Assembly: GCF_945859685.1 (NCBI RefSeq)
Contig: NC_079148.1
Coordinates: 92,571,007-92,635,006 of the forward strand
Length of the DNA: 64,000 bases
DNA from: Eupeodes corollae
Taxonomy: Eukaryota; Arthropoda; Insecta; Diptera; Syrphidae
Direction: 5' to 3'
Of the stretch, positions 1 through 10,953 are shown one piece after another. The notes beneath the pieces are model-generated. The model made no database searches. It was given only the letters and a program-made list of their open reading frames with translations, and had not been told where the DNA came from. How positions within the stretch are numbered: position 1 is the stretch's first letter; every line of letters starts with the position of its first letter. A program made the translations under genes and the position numbers.

Positions 1-710
1 AGTTCTTCCGATTATGTCAATGTCATCAGTGTATGCCAGTAATTGGGCAGACTTTTGGATGATAGTGCCTCTAGGGTTTACTTGGAAGCACTCACAAATC
101 TTTTAAGAGCGATGTTAAAGAAATCGCATGACAGCGCATCGTCTCTTTTTTGATTTCGAAAGGTTAGGTTAAGTTGTTTCCAACTTTCATGGAGCATCGC
201 GGATTTTCCATGGTTATCATGCACAAACGGAACAAGTTTGGCAGGAAAGCCAAAACTAGACATAGCTCTATACAGCTTGTCCCTGTAGATGCTGTCATAT
301 GCGGTCTTGAAATCGATTTGGTGTTCTTGGGTTTTTTTCAGGATCTTCCGTAATGTGAACATTTGATTACCTGCTTTAGACGTTCACATATTACGGCAGA
401 GAAGATTTTATAGGCGATGTTAAGTAGACTGATTTCTCTATAGTTGGTGCAGTTAAGAGGGTCTCCTTTTTTCAGGATCGGGCAAACAATACTGAGGTTC
501 CATTCATGGGACATGCTTTTTTCCGACCATATCTTACAGATAAGTTGGCGCATGCTCCTAACTAACTTATCTCCAGCAGTTTTAAAGAGCTAGGCATTCA
601 AGCCATCCGCTCCAGCGGCTTTATTAGACTTCAGCTTGGATATGGCAATCTTTACTTCGTCTAAGTGGGGAGGACGATTGAACTGTTGGCTTTCGTCGTC
701 TATGTTGAAT
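1..710 (-). mobile_element. RTE-like LINE relic, reverse transcriptase part
   Basis: Fragment of a non-LTR retrotransposon of the endonuclease-reverse transcriptase type often misannotated in insects as craniofacial development protein 2-like; I place it near RTE, clade not proven. Read on the minus strand, it runs from the region before the RT (SKLKSNKAAGADGLN) through CPILKKGDPLN, motif A (IDFKTAYDSI) and a motif C reading YTDD at about 25-40. The consensus GPYQCGF..GKSTIDQ block is missing near 365, a deletion of roughly 75 bp compared with the copy at 58.3 kb. Frames are broken at several points, so it is dead. The 3' end lies beyond the window start, and the 5'-truncated end abuts a divergent family B LINE. 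Family call is sure, clade less so. Confidence 0.85.
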
Positions 711-714
711 GGAT

Positions 715-2831
715 ATATTCTCCCTATCTATTTAAATTGTAATTATTGGGAGCAGGATTTTTGTAGTTTAGATCGCTTTCTTAATTTTTCAAATATTAGC
801 AATATAGTTTATTTGAGATTTTAATGCTCGAGTGGCGGAACATCAGGTACAAAGTGATACAATACCTTTTGGCGAACAAATCAAATCGGTTAGATTTTCA
901 AGAGATAAAGTGTTGAACGAAAACGATAAAAAACTATTAGAACTTCTTCAAAATGTTCATATCTTTTTACTTAATCTGTCAACACGTCAACGGTCAGCGG
1001 GGATTTGTCCGAAGGTTTTAATGTTGGTGCTTTGATTTGCTCGGACCATATGACAATGTCAGTAGCCCTGACCATAAAAAAACTCTGCTGCAAAAAATCA
1101 TTGCTCTTCTGGCAAGACTATTTTGGAACGATAGGGAAAAATGGTATGAAGCCAAACTTAGTCAGTTTACTGTACAAACTGATTTAAGTCAAGCAAGCAC
1201 GAGCCACCAGATTGTTTCCTTTATCCAAGCTAGAAAACACTCGATCTCCTTTACGGGCCGTAGCTAAACGCATACAAAAGTGGTTTGACAAAAATTGCGA
1301 AAGAGCCAGCGCTAAATCCTTCAAACTGTTAAAACTAGCAAGAATAAGAAATGGAAGTTTTTACCGTGAGGCTTATGTTCAGACAAATAAAGAATATAAA
1401 AACTCTGCCAACTAATGGGAAATAAATACTATTTAGGAATAGCGAATAATTCAAAACTCTTCTGAATTTTGGAAAGTAGTGAAGGAACTGAATGGGAAAA
1501 AAGTCAAAATTAGTAACAATTTGGATCTCATATTTTGGCAAATCATTTTAAAAACTTACTTTATCCATTACAGATTGAAGAACCAAGAGAGTTCGATGAA
1601 AATTTCATAATCGTTGATTCTTTAGATGGGGATATATCCTTAGAAGAAATTCATAGTGTTTTACATAAAGCTAAGAATAGAAAAGCCCCAGGGTATGATA
1701 GAGTTCCTTATGAATTTTTCAAAAACGCTTCAAACGATATTTTGGAAAATTTAGCAAGGACCTTTTCAAATATATTGCACACGGCTAAAGTACCTTAAAC
1801 TTTTAGAAAGTCAATTGTATTTCCAATACACAAAAAAGGGGACATTATTAATGTGGAAAATTATAGGGGCAAATCTTGCCTAAATATGATTTCGAATATA
1901 TTTACAGGAATTATACTGAAAAGGCTTGAGACTTTGAACGAATTTCAAGCAGGTTTCACAGCAGGTTATTCAACAACGGATCACATTTTCTCCATCCAAA
2001 ATATCTTAGATTATTACGCAGAATATGGAAAAAGCTGTATTGAATATTTATTGATTTCAAAGCTGCTTTCGCTAGCATTGATCGAGGAGCATTGTTTTAT
2101 AAATTAAATTTATTGGGGTTATCCTCTAAGAAACTTTACGAGAACACTACGTCAGCTGTATGGGACGGTGAACAAATATCAGAATGGTTTGAAACCAAAA
2201 GTGGAGTACGTCAAGGTTGTCTTTTATCTCCCCTGTTGTTTGCTCTTTTTACCAACGACATAGTTGACGCTTTGCGAAACGGTATTAAAATTGCAGGACT
2301 TGTTATAAAATTCCTCCTATATGCTATTGATGTCGTTTTGTTTGCAGACTCCCCAGAAAGTCTTCAGCTCATGATAAATAGGCTAGATAAGTACTGTAAA
2401 ATATGGAATCTGGTAGTAAATATATCAAAATCGATTGTTACGATATTTAGAACAGGTCGAGGACGACACAGTAGAAATGAAAGTTGTTTTCTAAATGGTG
2501 AACATATTGAAGTTGTGAATGAATTTACTTACTTGGGAATGATTCTTACACCCCAACTCAACCCTAAGAAACACTTTCAAAGTAAATTGAAGAAATCGTT
2601 AAATGCTATAAACTCAACCTGGCAAAACTTGTTTAGGAACACAAATGTTGCACATGGTGTCATATTTAGAGTGTTTGATGCGGCTCTGAGAACTATAATG
2701 ACACATGGATGTCAGGTATGGGGATATCAGCAGTGTGATGAGGTTGAGAAACTGCAACAGCTCTTCTTAAAAAAAAACTATTTAGATTACCAATATCAAC
2801 ACCTTATTACATGCTGCAGTTTGAAACAGGC
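715..2831 (+). mobile_element. Family B LINE relic (first copy)
   Basis: 5'-truncated, mutated non-LTR retrotransposon. Pieces in order: an endonuclease remnant near 720-830 (YLNCNYWEQDF, matched by YLNCNLWMRDF at 17.2 kb), a linker at 1212-1415 (KWFDKNCERA), the RT start at 1535-1798 (NRKAPGYDRVPYEF), a second RT block at 1853-2107 (NEFQAGFTAGYSTTDH), and the main block at 2092-2904. Several frameshifts and stops separate them. The last recognisable part (LFRLPISTPYYMLQFETG, read after a frameshift in an A-run near 2770) stops where repeat R begins at about 2832. Related copies lie at 10.3, 17.2 and 30.4 kb. Clade is uncertain; it is none of the RTE-like, Jockey or C families seen here. Confidence 0.85.
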
Positions 2832-2904
2832 CTCCTATGATTATTTTCACCGTACGTCTGCACGTTCGCGACGTTTTTTCGTTGTAGATAGCTCAAAACC
2901 ATAA
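2092..2904 (+). pseudogene. Family B reverse transcriptase ORF fragment (270 aa)
   Basis: Longest open stretch of the first family B copy. Motif B reads GVRQGCLLSP at residues 38-47. Motif C, normally YADD with two metal-binding aspartates, reads YAID at residues 77-80, so the first catalytic Asp is lost and the enzyme would be inactive. Thumb and connection follow (WNLVVNISKS, FTYLGMILTP, HGCQVWGYQQ), and then the frame runs into unrelated repeat DNA after about residue 240. The first Met is internal to the RT domain and is not a true start. Known from the family: this enzyme copies the element's RNA into DNA at a nicked chromosomal target. Confidence 0.8.
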
Positions 2905-3950
2905 GAGATATCGACTTCAAATAATTTTTTTTATACAGATAATAAGGCAGAAAGATGCAGAAAGGGCTCTCAAGAAAATTGCGTGGGTGTTTTTTCTTAC
3001 CATAGTATTTTAAAAAAAGGTGAACATTTTGGTTAACCCTAAATATCTTTCGAACCAATGACGCTAAAGACCTGAATTACATTTTATATAATATATTGTA
3101 ACGTGATGCCAAAGAAGTATATTTTTTGAAAAAAATCCATTTAACGATTTTTTTTATAAATCAATAAACTGAAAAAAAAATGTGTGACCTCCAAAATTTT
3201 ACAACTAAAATTTCATCTCCAAAACAGTTTTGTGCAACGAAGAATAATGTTTTTGACATCTAATAAAATTTTGAAAAAAATCAAATTAACAGTTTTTTTT
3301 ATAAAAAATAAAATCTAAAAAAAACATTAATCAAAGTTGGTAAAAATTGAATATCGATTCAAATATCTTTTCAAAAATTTGAAACATTGACTTCAAACTA
3401 ATTTTATCTTAAAAGAAATATTGTTTTCAACATTCTGAAAAATTTTGAGAAAAAACGAATTGACAGTTTTTATACAAAAATTAAAAATTTAAAAAAAAAT
3501 TAATAAAAGTTGGTAAAAATTGATTTTCGACTTAAATATCTTTTCAAACTTTGAGATATTGGCTTAAATTTACTTTTATCTTTCAAAAAATATTGTTGTT
3601 AACATTCAATACATTTTTGAAAAAAATTGAAATGACAGTTTTTTTACAATAAATAAAACTCTAAAAAAACAATACTAAAACTTGGTTAAAATTTACTTTC
3701 GACTCAAATGGCTTTTCAAAAATTAAAAATATTGGCTTCAAACTTATTTTATTTCACAAAAATATTGTTTTCGATATTCAGTAATTTTTATATAAAAATC
3801 CAACAGTCCGTTTTTTCATAAAAAATAAAAGTACGCAAATCTGGTAAAAATTGGTACGAGTACATATAGACAAACTTTTAAGCAAGACAAATCGACAGAC
3901 GGGATGGGAAGTAATCGGTGTGGGTAGCATTCCAGCCTCTTTTTATTATT
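2832..3950 (-). repeat. Repeat R, minus-strand copy
   Basis: Non-coding repeat, recognised because it is the reverse complement of the units at 46.9-50.7 kb. On the minus strand it starts with the GAGGCTGG..ATGC..ACCCACAC block at about 3940, passes through AT-rich subrepeats (CAATTTTTACCAA-type segments), and ends in the block around CACGTTACAATATATTAT, the AAGATATTTAGGGTTAACC segment and AACGTCGCGAACGT. It is about 1.1 kb against about 1.8 kb for the units at 47-50 kb, so some subrepeats are lost. The microsatellite end is truncated against family B. Open frames inside it are not conserved. Confidence 0.8.
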
Positions 3951-4080
3951 ATTATTGTTGCTTATTGTGAAACCACATGAATCTTGAAGCTTTCTCCTAA
4001 GCTCAATGAAACAAGTCTGAGTCCCTTACGAAACATGAGGGGCCGATTATGTTAATATGATTGAGATCGTTATATAAGAA

Positions 4081-4580
4081 TTATATATTAATAGGTAACT
4101 TTTGCGGTTTTGAGCTAGAGATGAAGAACTTTTTAATCCTCTTCTTCATCCATACAGATTCTGCAGAAGTCATTTGAGAATGCACCTTCAGCGTTGCGTC
4201 CTTTCTGATTAGACAGTGCCCGGTTATGACGAGCATGTAATGCGACCTGCTTAGAGATAGCAAACACTTTGAGGGCAAGGTCACCTGTCTTACAATTTCT
4301 TTGAATGTCTCTGTGGCCCGGCACCCAGCAAGGGTGAATATTAAACTGTGCAATCTCCATTAGAGATGATTGACATTTATGGAATGTTATAAAGTTTGTA
4401 GAGAAAGAGTCAAGAGATTTGATAGTTAACCGACGTTCTGAGAAAATACGGTTATCAGATGTTGATATCACGTTTTCTTTAAGCCAGAACAAGACTTTTC
4501 TTATCGCCAAAAGTTTCGCCTGGAACACGCTAAAATAATTGGAAGGCGGAATGGGAGTCTTAATTTCAATCGTTCACAGG
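4081..4580 (-). mobile_element. Non-LTR element RNase H-domain fragment (family D)
   Basis: Minus-strand remnant of the C-terminal RNase H domain found in some LINEs (I/R1/LOA-type groups). It reads SVFQAKLLAIRKVLFWLKEN near the start, then SSLMEIAQFNIHPCWVPGHR and NCKTGDLA. The WVPGH..I..N...D block is the classic RNase H core, and the usual AD is GD here. After a frameshift it continues as SRSHYMLVITGHCLI and SVWMKK. The same family recurs on the plus strand at 45.5-45.9 kb. No RT domain of this family is attached, so it is an isolated truncated relic. Confidence 0.75.
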
Positions 4581-4934
4581 ACACACCTCTACATTTACCA
4601 GGACTACTTAAACCTTTAATATCAACTGATTTCCTTTCTCGGACTACCATTTATAATTGCTACGGTTTTTACCTATTTCTACTAATAGTTCGGACACATA
4701 AAGTTTTTATTTAAAGAGAATACCTACGAATTTTATTTGTTGAATTTTTACGATTCAAATCATTTTATTTAAATATTTCATTCCTTTAAATCTTAAGACC
4801 GGCTTTTTACGATTCCTTAACACAACCCTTTAGTATCGTTATATTGAAGTAAAATGGTGTCAAAAGAATATTACACAAATACACAGGTTCCTATAATGCA
4901 GCAGGATGAACAAATAAAAACACAAGCATTCCAC

Positions 4935-5111
4935 TTTATTTTTATATTCATCAAATTTTTCAATAAACAACCAAACTCGCTTTCGTAGACAATCACACTT
5001 CTCTGCTTCCCCAACAAATGCTAAGCAAGCTTCATACCATAACATTGTCTTTGGCATATAAAACAGGATATTACCCCCAGCATCCGTTTGTAAACAGAAA
5101 GTCGGAAATGC
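4935..5111 (-). pseudogene. Possible C-type-lectin-like exon fragment
   Basis: Weak call. Within a 128-codon open frame at 4860-5246 (-), the middle part reads AFPTFCLQTDAGGNILFY and MLWYEACLAF. This resembles the beginning of insect C-type lectin domains (a TD..GN..Y stretch, then WYEA.. C). A following charged stretch (CLRKRVWLFIEKFDEYKNK) could be the ENxxL-like helix. The segment that normally lies between them and the whole C-terminal half (WND..C) are absent. An AG acceptor-like site (CTGTATAATAG) precedes it on the minus strand. It could be a lone exon, a decayed duplicate or chance. Confidence 0.25.
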
Positions 5112-5246
5112 TATTATACAGATGCTCGTACACCTATCTATATGTACCAGTTGTTGGCGCAAAGTTATCCTTTTGATTAAGGTAGATGTATTTCTCTGTC
5201 TTCCATTTGTAGATACTTTCTTTAACCCTTTCTTTTGACTAGTCAT

Positions 5247-7067
5247 AAAATTTGTCCGAGTCGGTTATAGACGACATCAGACAGGCAACTCAAAAAGTCC
5301 TTCGTTATTATTATGCTATGTAGAATGTGTATGAATCCTTGGTTGGTTTATTATAGAGTCAGGATATATGGCGCTGGCGCTGGTTGTTTTGAGTGCGGCA
5401 TGAAAGGCTGCTTGTGGAAGATCGTCCTTAAGGAAATTGACTTTAGCAAATGCTTTTCAAGGAAAAATAAACGAACAACAACGATTTACTTTTTTGCCAT
5501 GTGATAAATGAATTGCTGTGAATGGCAGTTTTATTGAGAAGTTCTGTGAATAAGGTAGTTTTCAGAAATATAAGGATAAATGAAGGAAGTCATCCTTATA
5601 AAGCTTAGTACCGCTCGAAAATTGAAATGTGTAGCTATGTTCATTTATTGGAAGGAAAATAAAAAGAGTGTTTTAAATAAATATTTGTCAACACCATACA
5701 AATAAGTGTGCAGTTTTATTTAAATTTCTTGGATCTAATATTTAAAGAAATGGAAATTTAATTTTTGTATTCTTAAAATGTTTGATAAGGTTATCTGTAG
5801 GTCTTTAAGAAAAACGAGATCTCACTAAAGAAAAAACTAAAAAAAAAAATGGATCCAAGTTTTGGTTTTTACGAAAAACAAGTAATGAAATATAGAAATA
5901 AGCCAAGTTCTAAATTTGTATGAAGTTTCGATATTAGTCTTTTTATAGTGAGATTGAAGCAATTCTTAATAGTAACCGATAAAAGTGGGCAAGTTTTTAG
6001 GAAATAATTGGTTGTGGACAACAGAAAACTAGCCAAGTATATAACATCAACCCGTACAACCTTATCAGTAATAACGTTCTATATGACTGATAACAAATAA
6101 AGATTTTCCAATAAGACGATTCATTTAATATCTTCCACTATTTGGAGAAATTTTAAGGTTCTACGATATTGCAAGTGCCTCATAATCAGTTTTGCGATTT
6201 TGGAAGTTCTGTTAATATCAGAAATAACCTTTGAAGTAAAATTTCGGAGTAAAAATGTGATTGAGTAGCTAGGAATTATGGTTAATTTAAGATTCTGACT
6301 TACTTGATTCTAAAGGTAGAGAAAGGTAGTCTTGTCTTGTCTGTTGATACCTTTAATTTCGAAAAGATAACCTTTTTCATTACCATCCAAAATGTCAATA
6401 AATATACACAGAACGATGACAACACATATAAACATATTTTGTATTGGAGTAATTAGTTGACATTTAAAATGTTAAAATATAAAATGTTGGCAACCCATCA
6501 GACAAGTATAAATCTCTTTGGTTATTAAAAGGTGACTGTGTTTTTTGACTACTTTTTCAAAAATTTGAAAATTTGTGAAAAAGCATTGCAAAAGTCTGCA
6601 CAACTATAGAAGTAAATATGGAAAAAATTAAAGATCTCAATTTTTTCGAAATAGAAATAAATTTAATATATACATATGTAGGTACATACATAAAAGTGAA
6701 AACAGAATTCAGCCTCTATCAACAAATTTGCATTTTTGTAGGAACGTTATTGATTTAAGAGGTGGTTAATAGATAATACTTCAATTAAAGTGAAAATGTT
6801 GGACAAATTTTTGAAACAAGTTTTTCCATTCTAGTGTTTGTTTTCGTTTAAAATTATCAAAGTATAAGTAAATTACATTGTTCTTAATTTGGAAGATCTT
6901 GTATTTTGTAATTATTTGACCTTAAAGCAATTTTGCAATATTTATACAATTTTGCTTCTTTCACCTCATTTAATTCAGTAGGAACTTCTTTTTTTGAATA
7001 AAAAAAAATCACTTCCAAGGATACTTTTCTCATCACTTAAATAATTTCTATCTCCTACATTTTGGTT
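5247..7067. other. AT-rich stretch without supported gene
   Basis: About 1.8 kb with many stops in all frames and homopolymer runs. A 63-codon open frame at 5313-5504 (+) has no recognisable motif. I see no LINE motif, SINE or R segment. Confidence 0.5.
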
Positions 7068-7316
7068 AATAAATAAATTAGGTGATGCAACAGGCCTCAG
7101 AAAACCACGCCTGGTGACTTCCAACTCTCAACCATTCTCCTGTGCGCGAGTACCTACTGTTGTCAGGGATGGAGCAAACATACAATTTTAAGCCGATTCC
7201 GAACAGCTAATTTGAAACAAGAATTACTCTTGAAGGATTTTTCGCAACAGGCATTACCCGTGAAAAAAAAACTTTATATGGCCAGTCCAACGCACTAAAT
7301 ATCATGCCACGGGTTC
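7068..7316 (-). mobile_element. tRNA-derived SINE, copy 1
   Basis: Minus-strand SINE. Read in its own direction it starts with ACCCGTGGCATGATATTTAG (tRNA-like head with A-box-like TGGCATGAT), continues through CTTTCAAGAG-type and CCATCCCTGACAACAG segments and the GGTTGAGAGTTGG segment, and ends CTGTTGCATCACCTAATTTA followed by a short (TTTA)n tail at 7068-7083. Five copies in the window share the order of blocks: 7.1, 15.3, 32.4, 38.7 and 60.3 kb. Confidence 0.75.
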
Positions 7317-7408
7317 TATAGATTTTTTTAAGCCTGTTTTGTTCGCCTATACATTGAATTTGAAGCTTCTTGCACATATTCGGCACCTTTGATATTATTT
7401 AGTACAGG

Positions 7409-8239
7409 ATGGCTTTAAAATTCCATATGTTTTCAATCAATCTTTCTTACACGCTTATTGAAGAAAGAAGACTAATTCCGAGCCATCAGTTTGGATTTAG
7501 AAATAAACATTCCACGATAGACCAAGTGCATCAAATTACGGATGTTGTGAAAAAGTCACTTGAAGAAAAACAAGTATGCTCGTCTGTATTCTTAGATGTT
7601 GCTCAAGCTTTTGACAAGGTTTGGCACTTGGGACTTGAGTACAAACTGCATAGGGACTTCCCCAGGCAGTACTACGAAATACTGAAATCCTACGTTACGA
7701 ACCGACTCTTTAGAGTACGGTACGACCAAAATTACTCGGAACTTAAGAAAGTTGAAGCCGGTGTACCACAAGGAAGTGTCCTAGGACCAACCCTGTATCT
7801 GTTATATACAAGGGATATTCCAGTGGACATCAACGCTATCATGGCCACCTTTGCTGATGATACTGCAATATTGGTGCCAGATAAATCCGTTACGAAGGCT
7901 ACACAAAAATTGCAAAATGCAGTCGATAAAGTAAGTGATTGGACGCACAAATGGCGTATCAAATTAAACAAAACAAAATCGACGCATATAAACTTTAAAA
8001 ACAAAAAAATAAACAATGTTCCAATTTTTATAAACAATACAGTAGTACCTTACTCCAATACTGCCAAATACCTTGGAATGAATTTGGATGCAAAGCTTAA
8101 ATGGAAAGAACACATCAAAAAGAAAAGAGAAGAACTAAACTTGAAGTACAGAAAAATGTACTGGTTAATAGGAAAGAACTCTGACCTATCTATCCAGAAC
8201 AAACTAATGTTATATAAGCAAATATTGAAACCCGTTTGA
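7409..8239 (+). pseudogene. Jockey reverse transcriptase ORF (276 aa fragment)
   Basis: One of the best-preserved RT frames in the window. It opens inside the fingers domain (IPSHQFGFRNKHSTIDQ, residues 24-39). Motif A is FLDVAQAFDKVW at 61-72, motif B is GVPQGSVLGP at 118-127, and motif C is TFADDTAIL with both catalytic aspartates at 150-151. KWRIKLNKTKS, KYLGMNLD and YKQILKPV follow. The stop at 8237-8239 is TGA where relatives have TGG (KPVWTYGIQLWGC), a single-base nonsense change, and homology continues in frame behind it. The first Met is not a real start, since the element is 5'-truncated. It is a relic, but a fairly young one by frame preservation. Confidence 0.85.
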
Positions 8240-8669
8240 ACATATGGCATCCAACTATGGGGCTGTACAAAGAAAACAAATGCTGAACACATCCAAAAAT
8301 TCCAAAGCAAGGTCGGTCCTTCGTGGAATAATAAATGCCCCTTGATATATAAGAAATAGCGATCTACATCGTGACCTTCAAATTGAAATGGTTACAGAAA
8401 TGGTTAAGAAACACGCTGTATCACACAATCAGCGACTGCAAAGTCATACTAACTCTGAAATGGAGACCGTATTAAATGTACGAGACAATGTTCGGAGACT
8501 AAGAAGAACCAAGCCTCATGAGCTGATGGTCTAAAAGCTACGGGAAAGTGTTATAACCTTAAACTTCCCCCAATGCGATTTAAAAATTAAGAAATAAAAA
8601 TCATTTGTCGATCTTTCATAGATTGGTCTTGATTCACCCGTGGTTTTAGTGCGGTAAGAGTCCCACACT

Positions 8670-8693
8670 ACTCGGTACCGATTCTTACCGAGT
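8670..8693 (+). promoter_or_regulatory. Hairpin in Jockey 3' UTR
   Basis: Perfect 8-bp stem (ACTCGGTA / TACCGAGT) with an 8-nt loop, 24 nt upstream of the poly(A) run. An alternative pairing, CGGTAAGA 8652-8659 with TCTTACCG 8683-8690, overlaps it. The minus-strand Jockey copy at 62.7 kb keeps the region in degenerate form (ACTCGATA, TTCTTACAG). It may be a 3' recognition structure for the element's RT; that role is inferred. Confidence 0.5.
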
Positions 8694-9077
8694 GTCTTTT
8701 GAAGATTTCCATCGGATAAAAAAAAAAAAAAAATGTTTTCAATGTTTAACTTTTACCGTAACTTTAGATCGATTGAAAAACTACCTTTCTAACCCAACGG
8801 GCATCTTGATGACTTGCAGTTTTACTGTTTTAATGAAAATAGGAGATAGTCCTATTTCTTACATGAGAATGTTATTCAGCGTATTCGATGGCAGGTGAAA
8901 TATTTTATTAAAATTTGGTTTGAATTGTTATATTTCTTACAACCGCACTTAGTATACTTTCAGAAACCGCTTCAAAAACTTTAAAGTTGCTGCTATGCGC
9001 AATATTTCCTTTCATAAATCATCTTTTCACGGGAAATTAATGGCAATTTTTGCTTTAGCAATTTTTCTGTAAATTGA

Positions 9078-10272
9078 AAAAAAACTACATTTGTCCAGCC
9101 AATCCCAAAAAAAACCCGAATATTCTTCTCCCACAAATCATCGACCAATGGAAATAAGGTCCATTCTTTCCAAGGTCATGGAAACGCTGATTAATTATCA
9201 GCTTAAGAAATATCTTGAGGAAGGGAAGCTTCTTAATGACCGGCAATTAGGCTTTCGTAGCAATAGGTCCACTGGTTATCTCATTTCACCAAACAGTGGA
9301 ACAAATCTTTGCATCGTTTTGGAGAAAATAAGATTATTGCACTTGATATTTCAAAGGCATTTGATAAAGTCTGGCATCTTGCTCTTTTATCGAAAATGCG
9401 TGCTTTTTGGTATTGACGAATCTCTTCTTCGTTGGATTAGAAATTTTCTTTCGAACCGTTCAATACAAGTTGTTTTGGACAGATTCAAGTCTGAAACCCA
9501 TAAAATAAATGCTGGTGGAATTTAATGCTTCGAAAACCAAATGCTGTCTTGTATCTTTAAAGCGAGATAAACCCTCTTTGCCACTGTCCATGAGTGGCAG
9601 TTGCACAAACGAAACTGAAAATCTTGACATCCTCGGAATGTGCATCAGCAACCACCTTTTGTGGAACGATCAGATATGCGATGTTGACAAAAATGCTTCA
9701 AGATGTCTAGGTTTTCTGAGATGATGCAAGAAATTTGTCTCCTCGTTTGATCTAGGTACAATCTACAAAACAAATATACAAACGTCCGAAACTTGAATAT
9801 AACTCTCATCTCTGGGCTGGTGCTCCAGTAACTTATTTAACCCTCTTGAACAATATTCAAAGAAGAGCTTTTAAAATGATTGGGGACATTGACATAATCA
9901 ACTCTTTTACGTCACTTGAACATCGACGAAAAGTTTCTTGTCTCACCCTTTTTTATAGTTATTTTAATAAACTATGCTGCAGTAAAATAGCCAGTTGCAT
10001 TTCTACCCTCAAGCAATTTAACCGTAATACCCGCGCTTCTAGGAATGCCCATCACCATATGAAGTACAGAGATTCATTTTTTAGCCGTTCTACGTGAATG
10101 TGGAATGCATATTTCTATCTTTCCCTGTCATTGCAATGTTCAGAAATTCAAAATCAATGTACATCGACACCTCCTATCCAACCCTTCCCTCTTTTCCTTA
10201 TGCTAAAAGTGTGTCTTTGGCATAATAAAGGTTTGTATACCCTTTTAGTGTTCGCTAATTATAAAAAAAAAA
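9078..10272 (+). mobile_element. Family C LINE (Jockey/CR1-like), copy 1, catalytic core deleted
   Basis: Plus-strand relic with RT start (FVQPIPKK..; IRSILSKVMETLINYQL; GFRSNRSTG), motif A region (ISKAFDKVWH after a frameshift near 9300) and SLLRWIRNFLSNRSIQVVL. It then jumps from AATGCTGGTG directly to GAATTTAATGCTTCG at about 9515. Compared with the copy at 36.5 kb, 236 bp are missing, including motif B and FADD. The C-terminal part follows (NLDILGMCISNHLLW, CCSKIASCISTLKQFN). It ends with the shared TAATTATAAAAAAAAAA 3' end near 10258-10271. It is broken by frameshifts and nonfunctional. Confidence 0.85.
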
Positions 10273-10317
10273 CAAGGTCGGGCTTAATGAACAATCCTGA
10301 CTCAAGCCTATTGTAGT

Positions 10318-10850
10318 TGCGAACAAGGCAGAAAGTACCGCACCATTTCACACTCCCGATTGAGGTCCTTTGAACACTCCTTAGCCATACAACTTATATG
10401 ATAAAGATCCTCGATTAATTGTGTTGAAAGCTGCTTTGAAGTCGACGAAAAATACAAAACAATTTTTACTTTGCGTGCTAAAGCTCTCCTCTTAACTTCT
10501 GATAAGATCTAAATCCAGATTCGAATTCTTATAAACCTTTTCCTATTTCTATCCAGATTTTAAGCTGCTTATGTAGCATCGTTGTAAAAACCTTAAACGT
10601 TGCGTTAAAAATACATATTCCACAGTAGTTTAAAGCTTCCATCACTTATCCTTCGATAACTTCATTGAAAAGTGGAATACTGCTAGTACTTGAGACTTTT
10701 CCATCGTTTAGACACCCCAACGTTTGCTCTAATTCTCTTAAATTGAATTTAAAGTCTAAAACTTTACCAGTGAATCCAGATGAGCATAATGTCACATTTT
10801 TGGTGACGTATTGGGATTATGAGTAAGTCCTTAAAGTGGGAGTGTAGCAT
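10318..10850 (-). mobile_element. Family B LINE relic (minus-strand fragment)
   Basis: Highly degenerate. Minus-strand translation gives NYCGICIFNATFKVF, then LKIWIEIGKG..EFESGFRS, FVDFKAAFNTI..GSLSYKLYG (motif A) and SGV.NGAVLSALFA (motif B). These line up with NYRGKSCLNMIS, NEFQAGFT and GVRQGCLLSPLLFAL of the copy at 0.7-2.8 kb. Frames shift repeatedly. It lies between the poly(A) end of family C copy 1 and the (AAGT)n end of the RTE-like copy. Confidence 0.65.
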
Positions 10851-10953
10851 AGTTGCATCCAGATTTTTGACACACCAAATTTTTGATTTAATTCTTAGAA
10901 CAGATTCCAAAATTCTGTTGAATTTTTGAAATTTGCCAGTATATAGGCTTGAG

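Larger units (their letters stand above)
7409..8733 (+). mobile_element. Jockey-type LINE, 5'-truncated, with 3' UTR and poly(A)
   Basis: Non-LTR element of Jockey type: RT ORF, C-terminal region, 3' UTR and a 15-16 nt A-run at 8718-8733. After the RT ORF stops at 8239 the homology continues through YGIQLWGC, NKCPLIYKK, a HDLQIEMV-like block and RRTKPHELM to about 8530. The 3' UTR holds a hairpin (arms ACTCGGTA 8670-8677 and TACCGAGT 8686-8693). The same 3' UTR is recognisable in the minus-strand copy at 62.65-63.54 kb, which supports the 3' boundary. The 5' end is truncated inside the RT domain. Confidence 0.85.
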
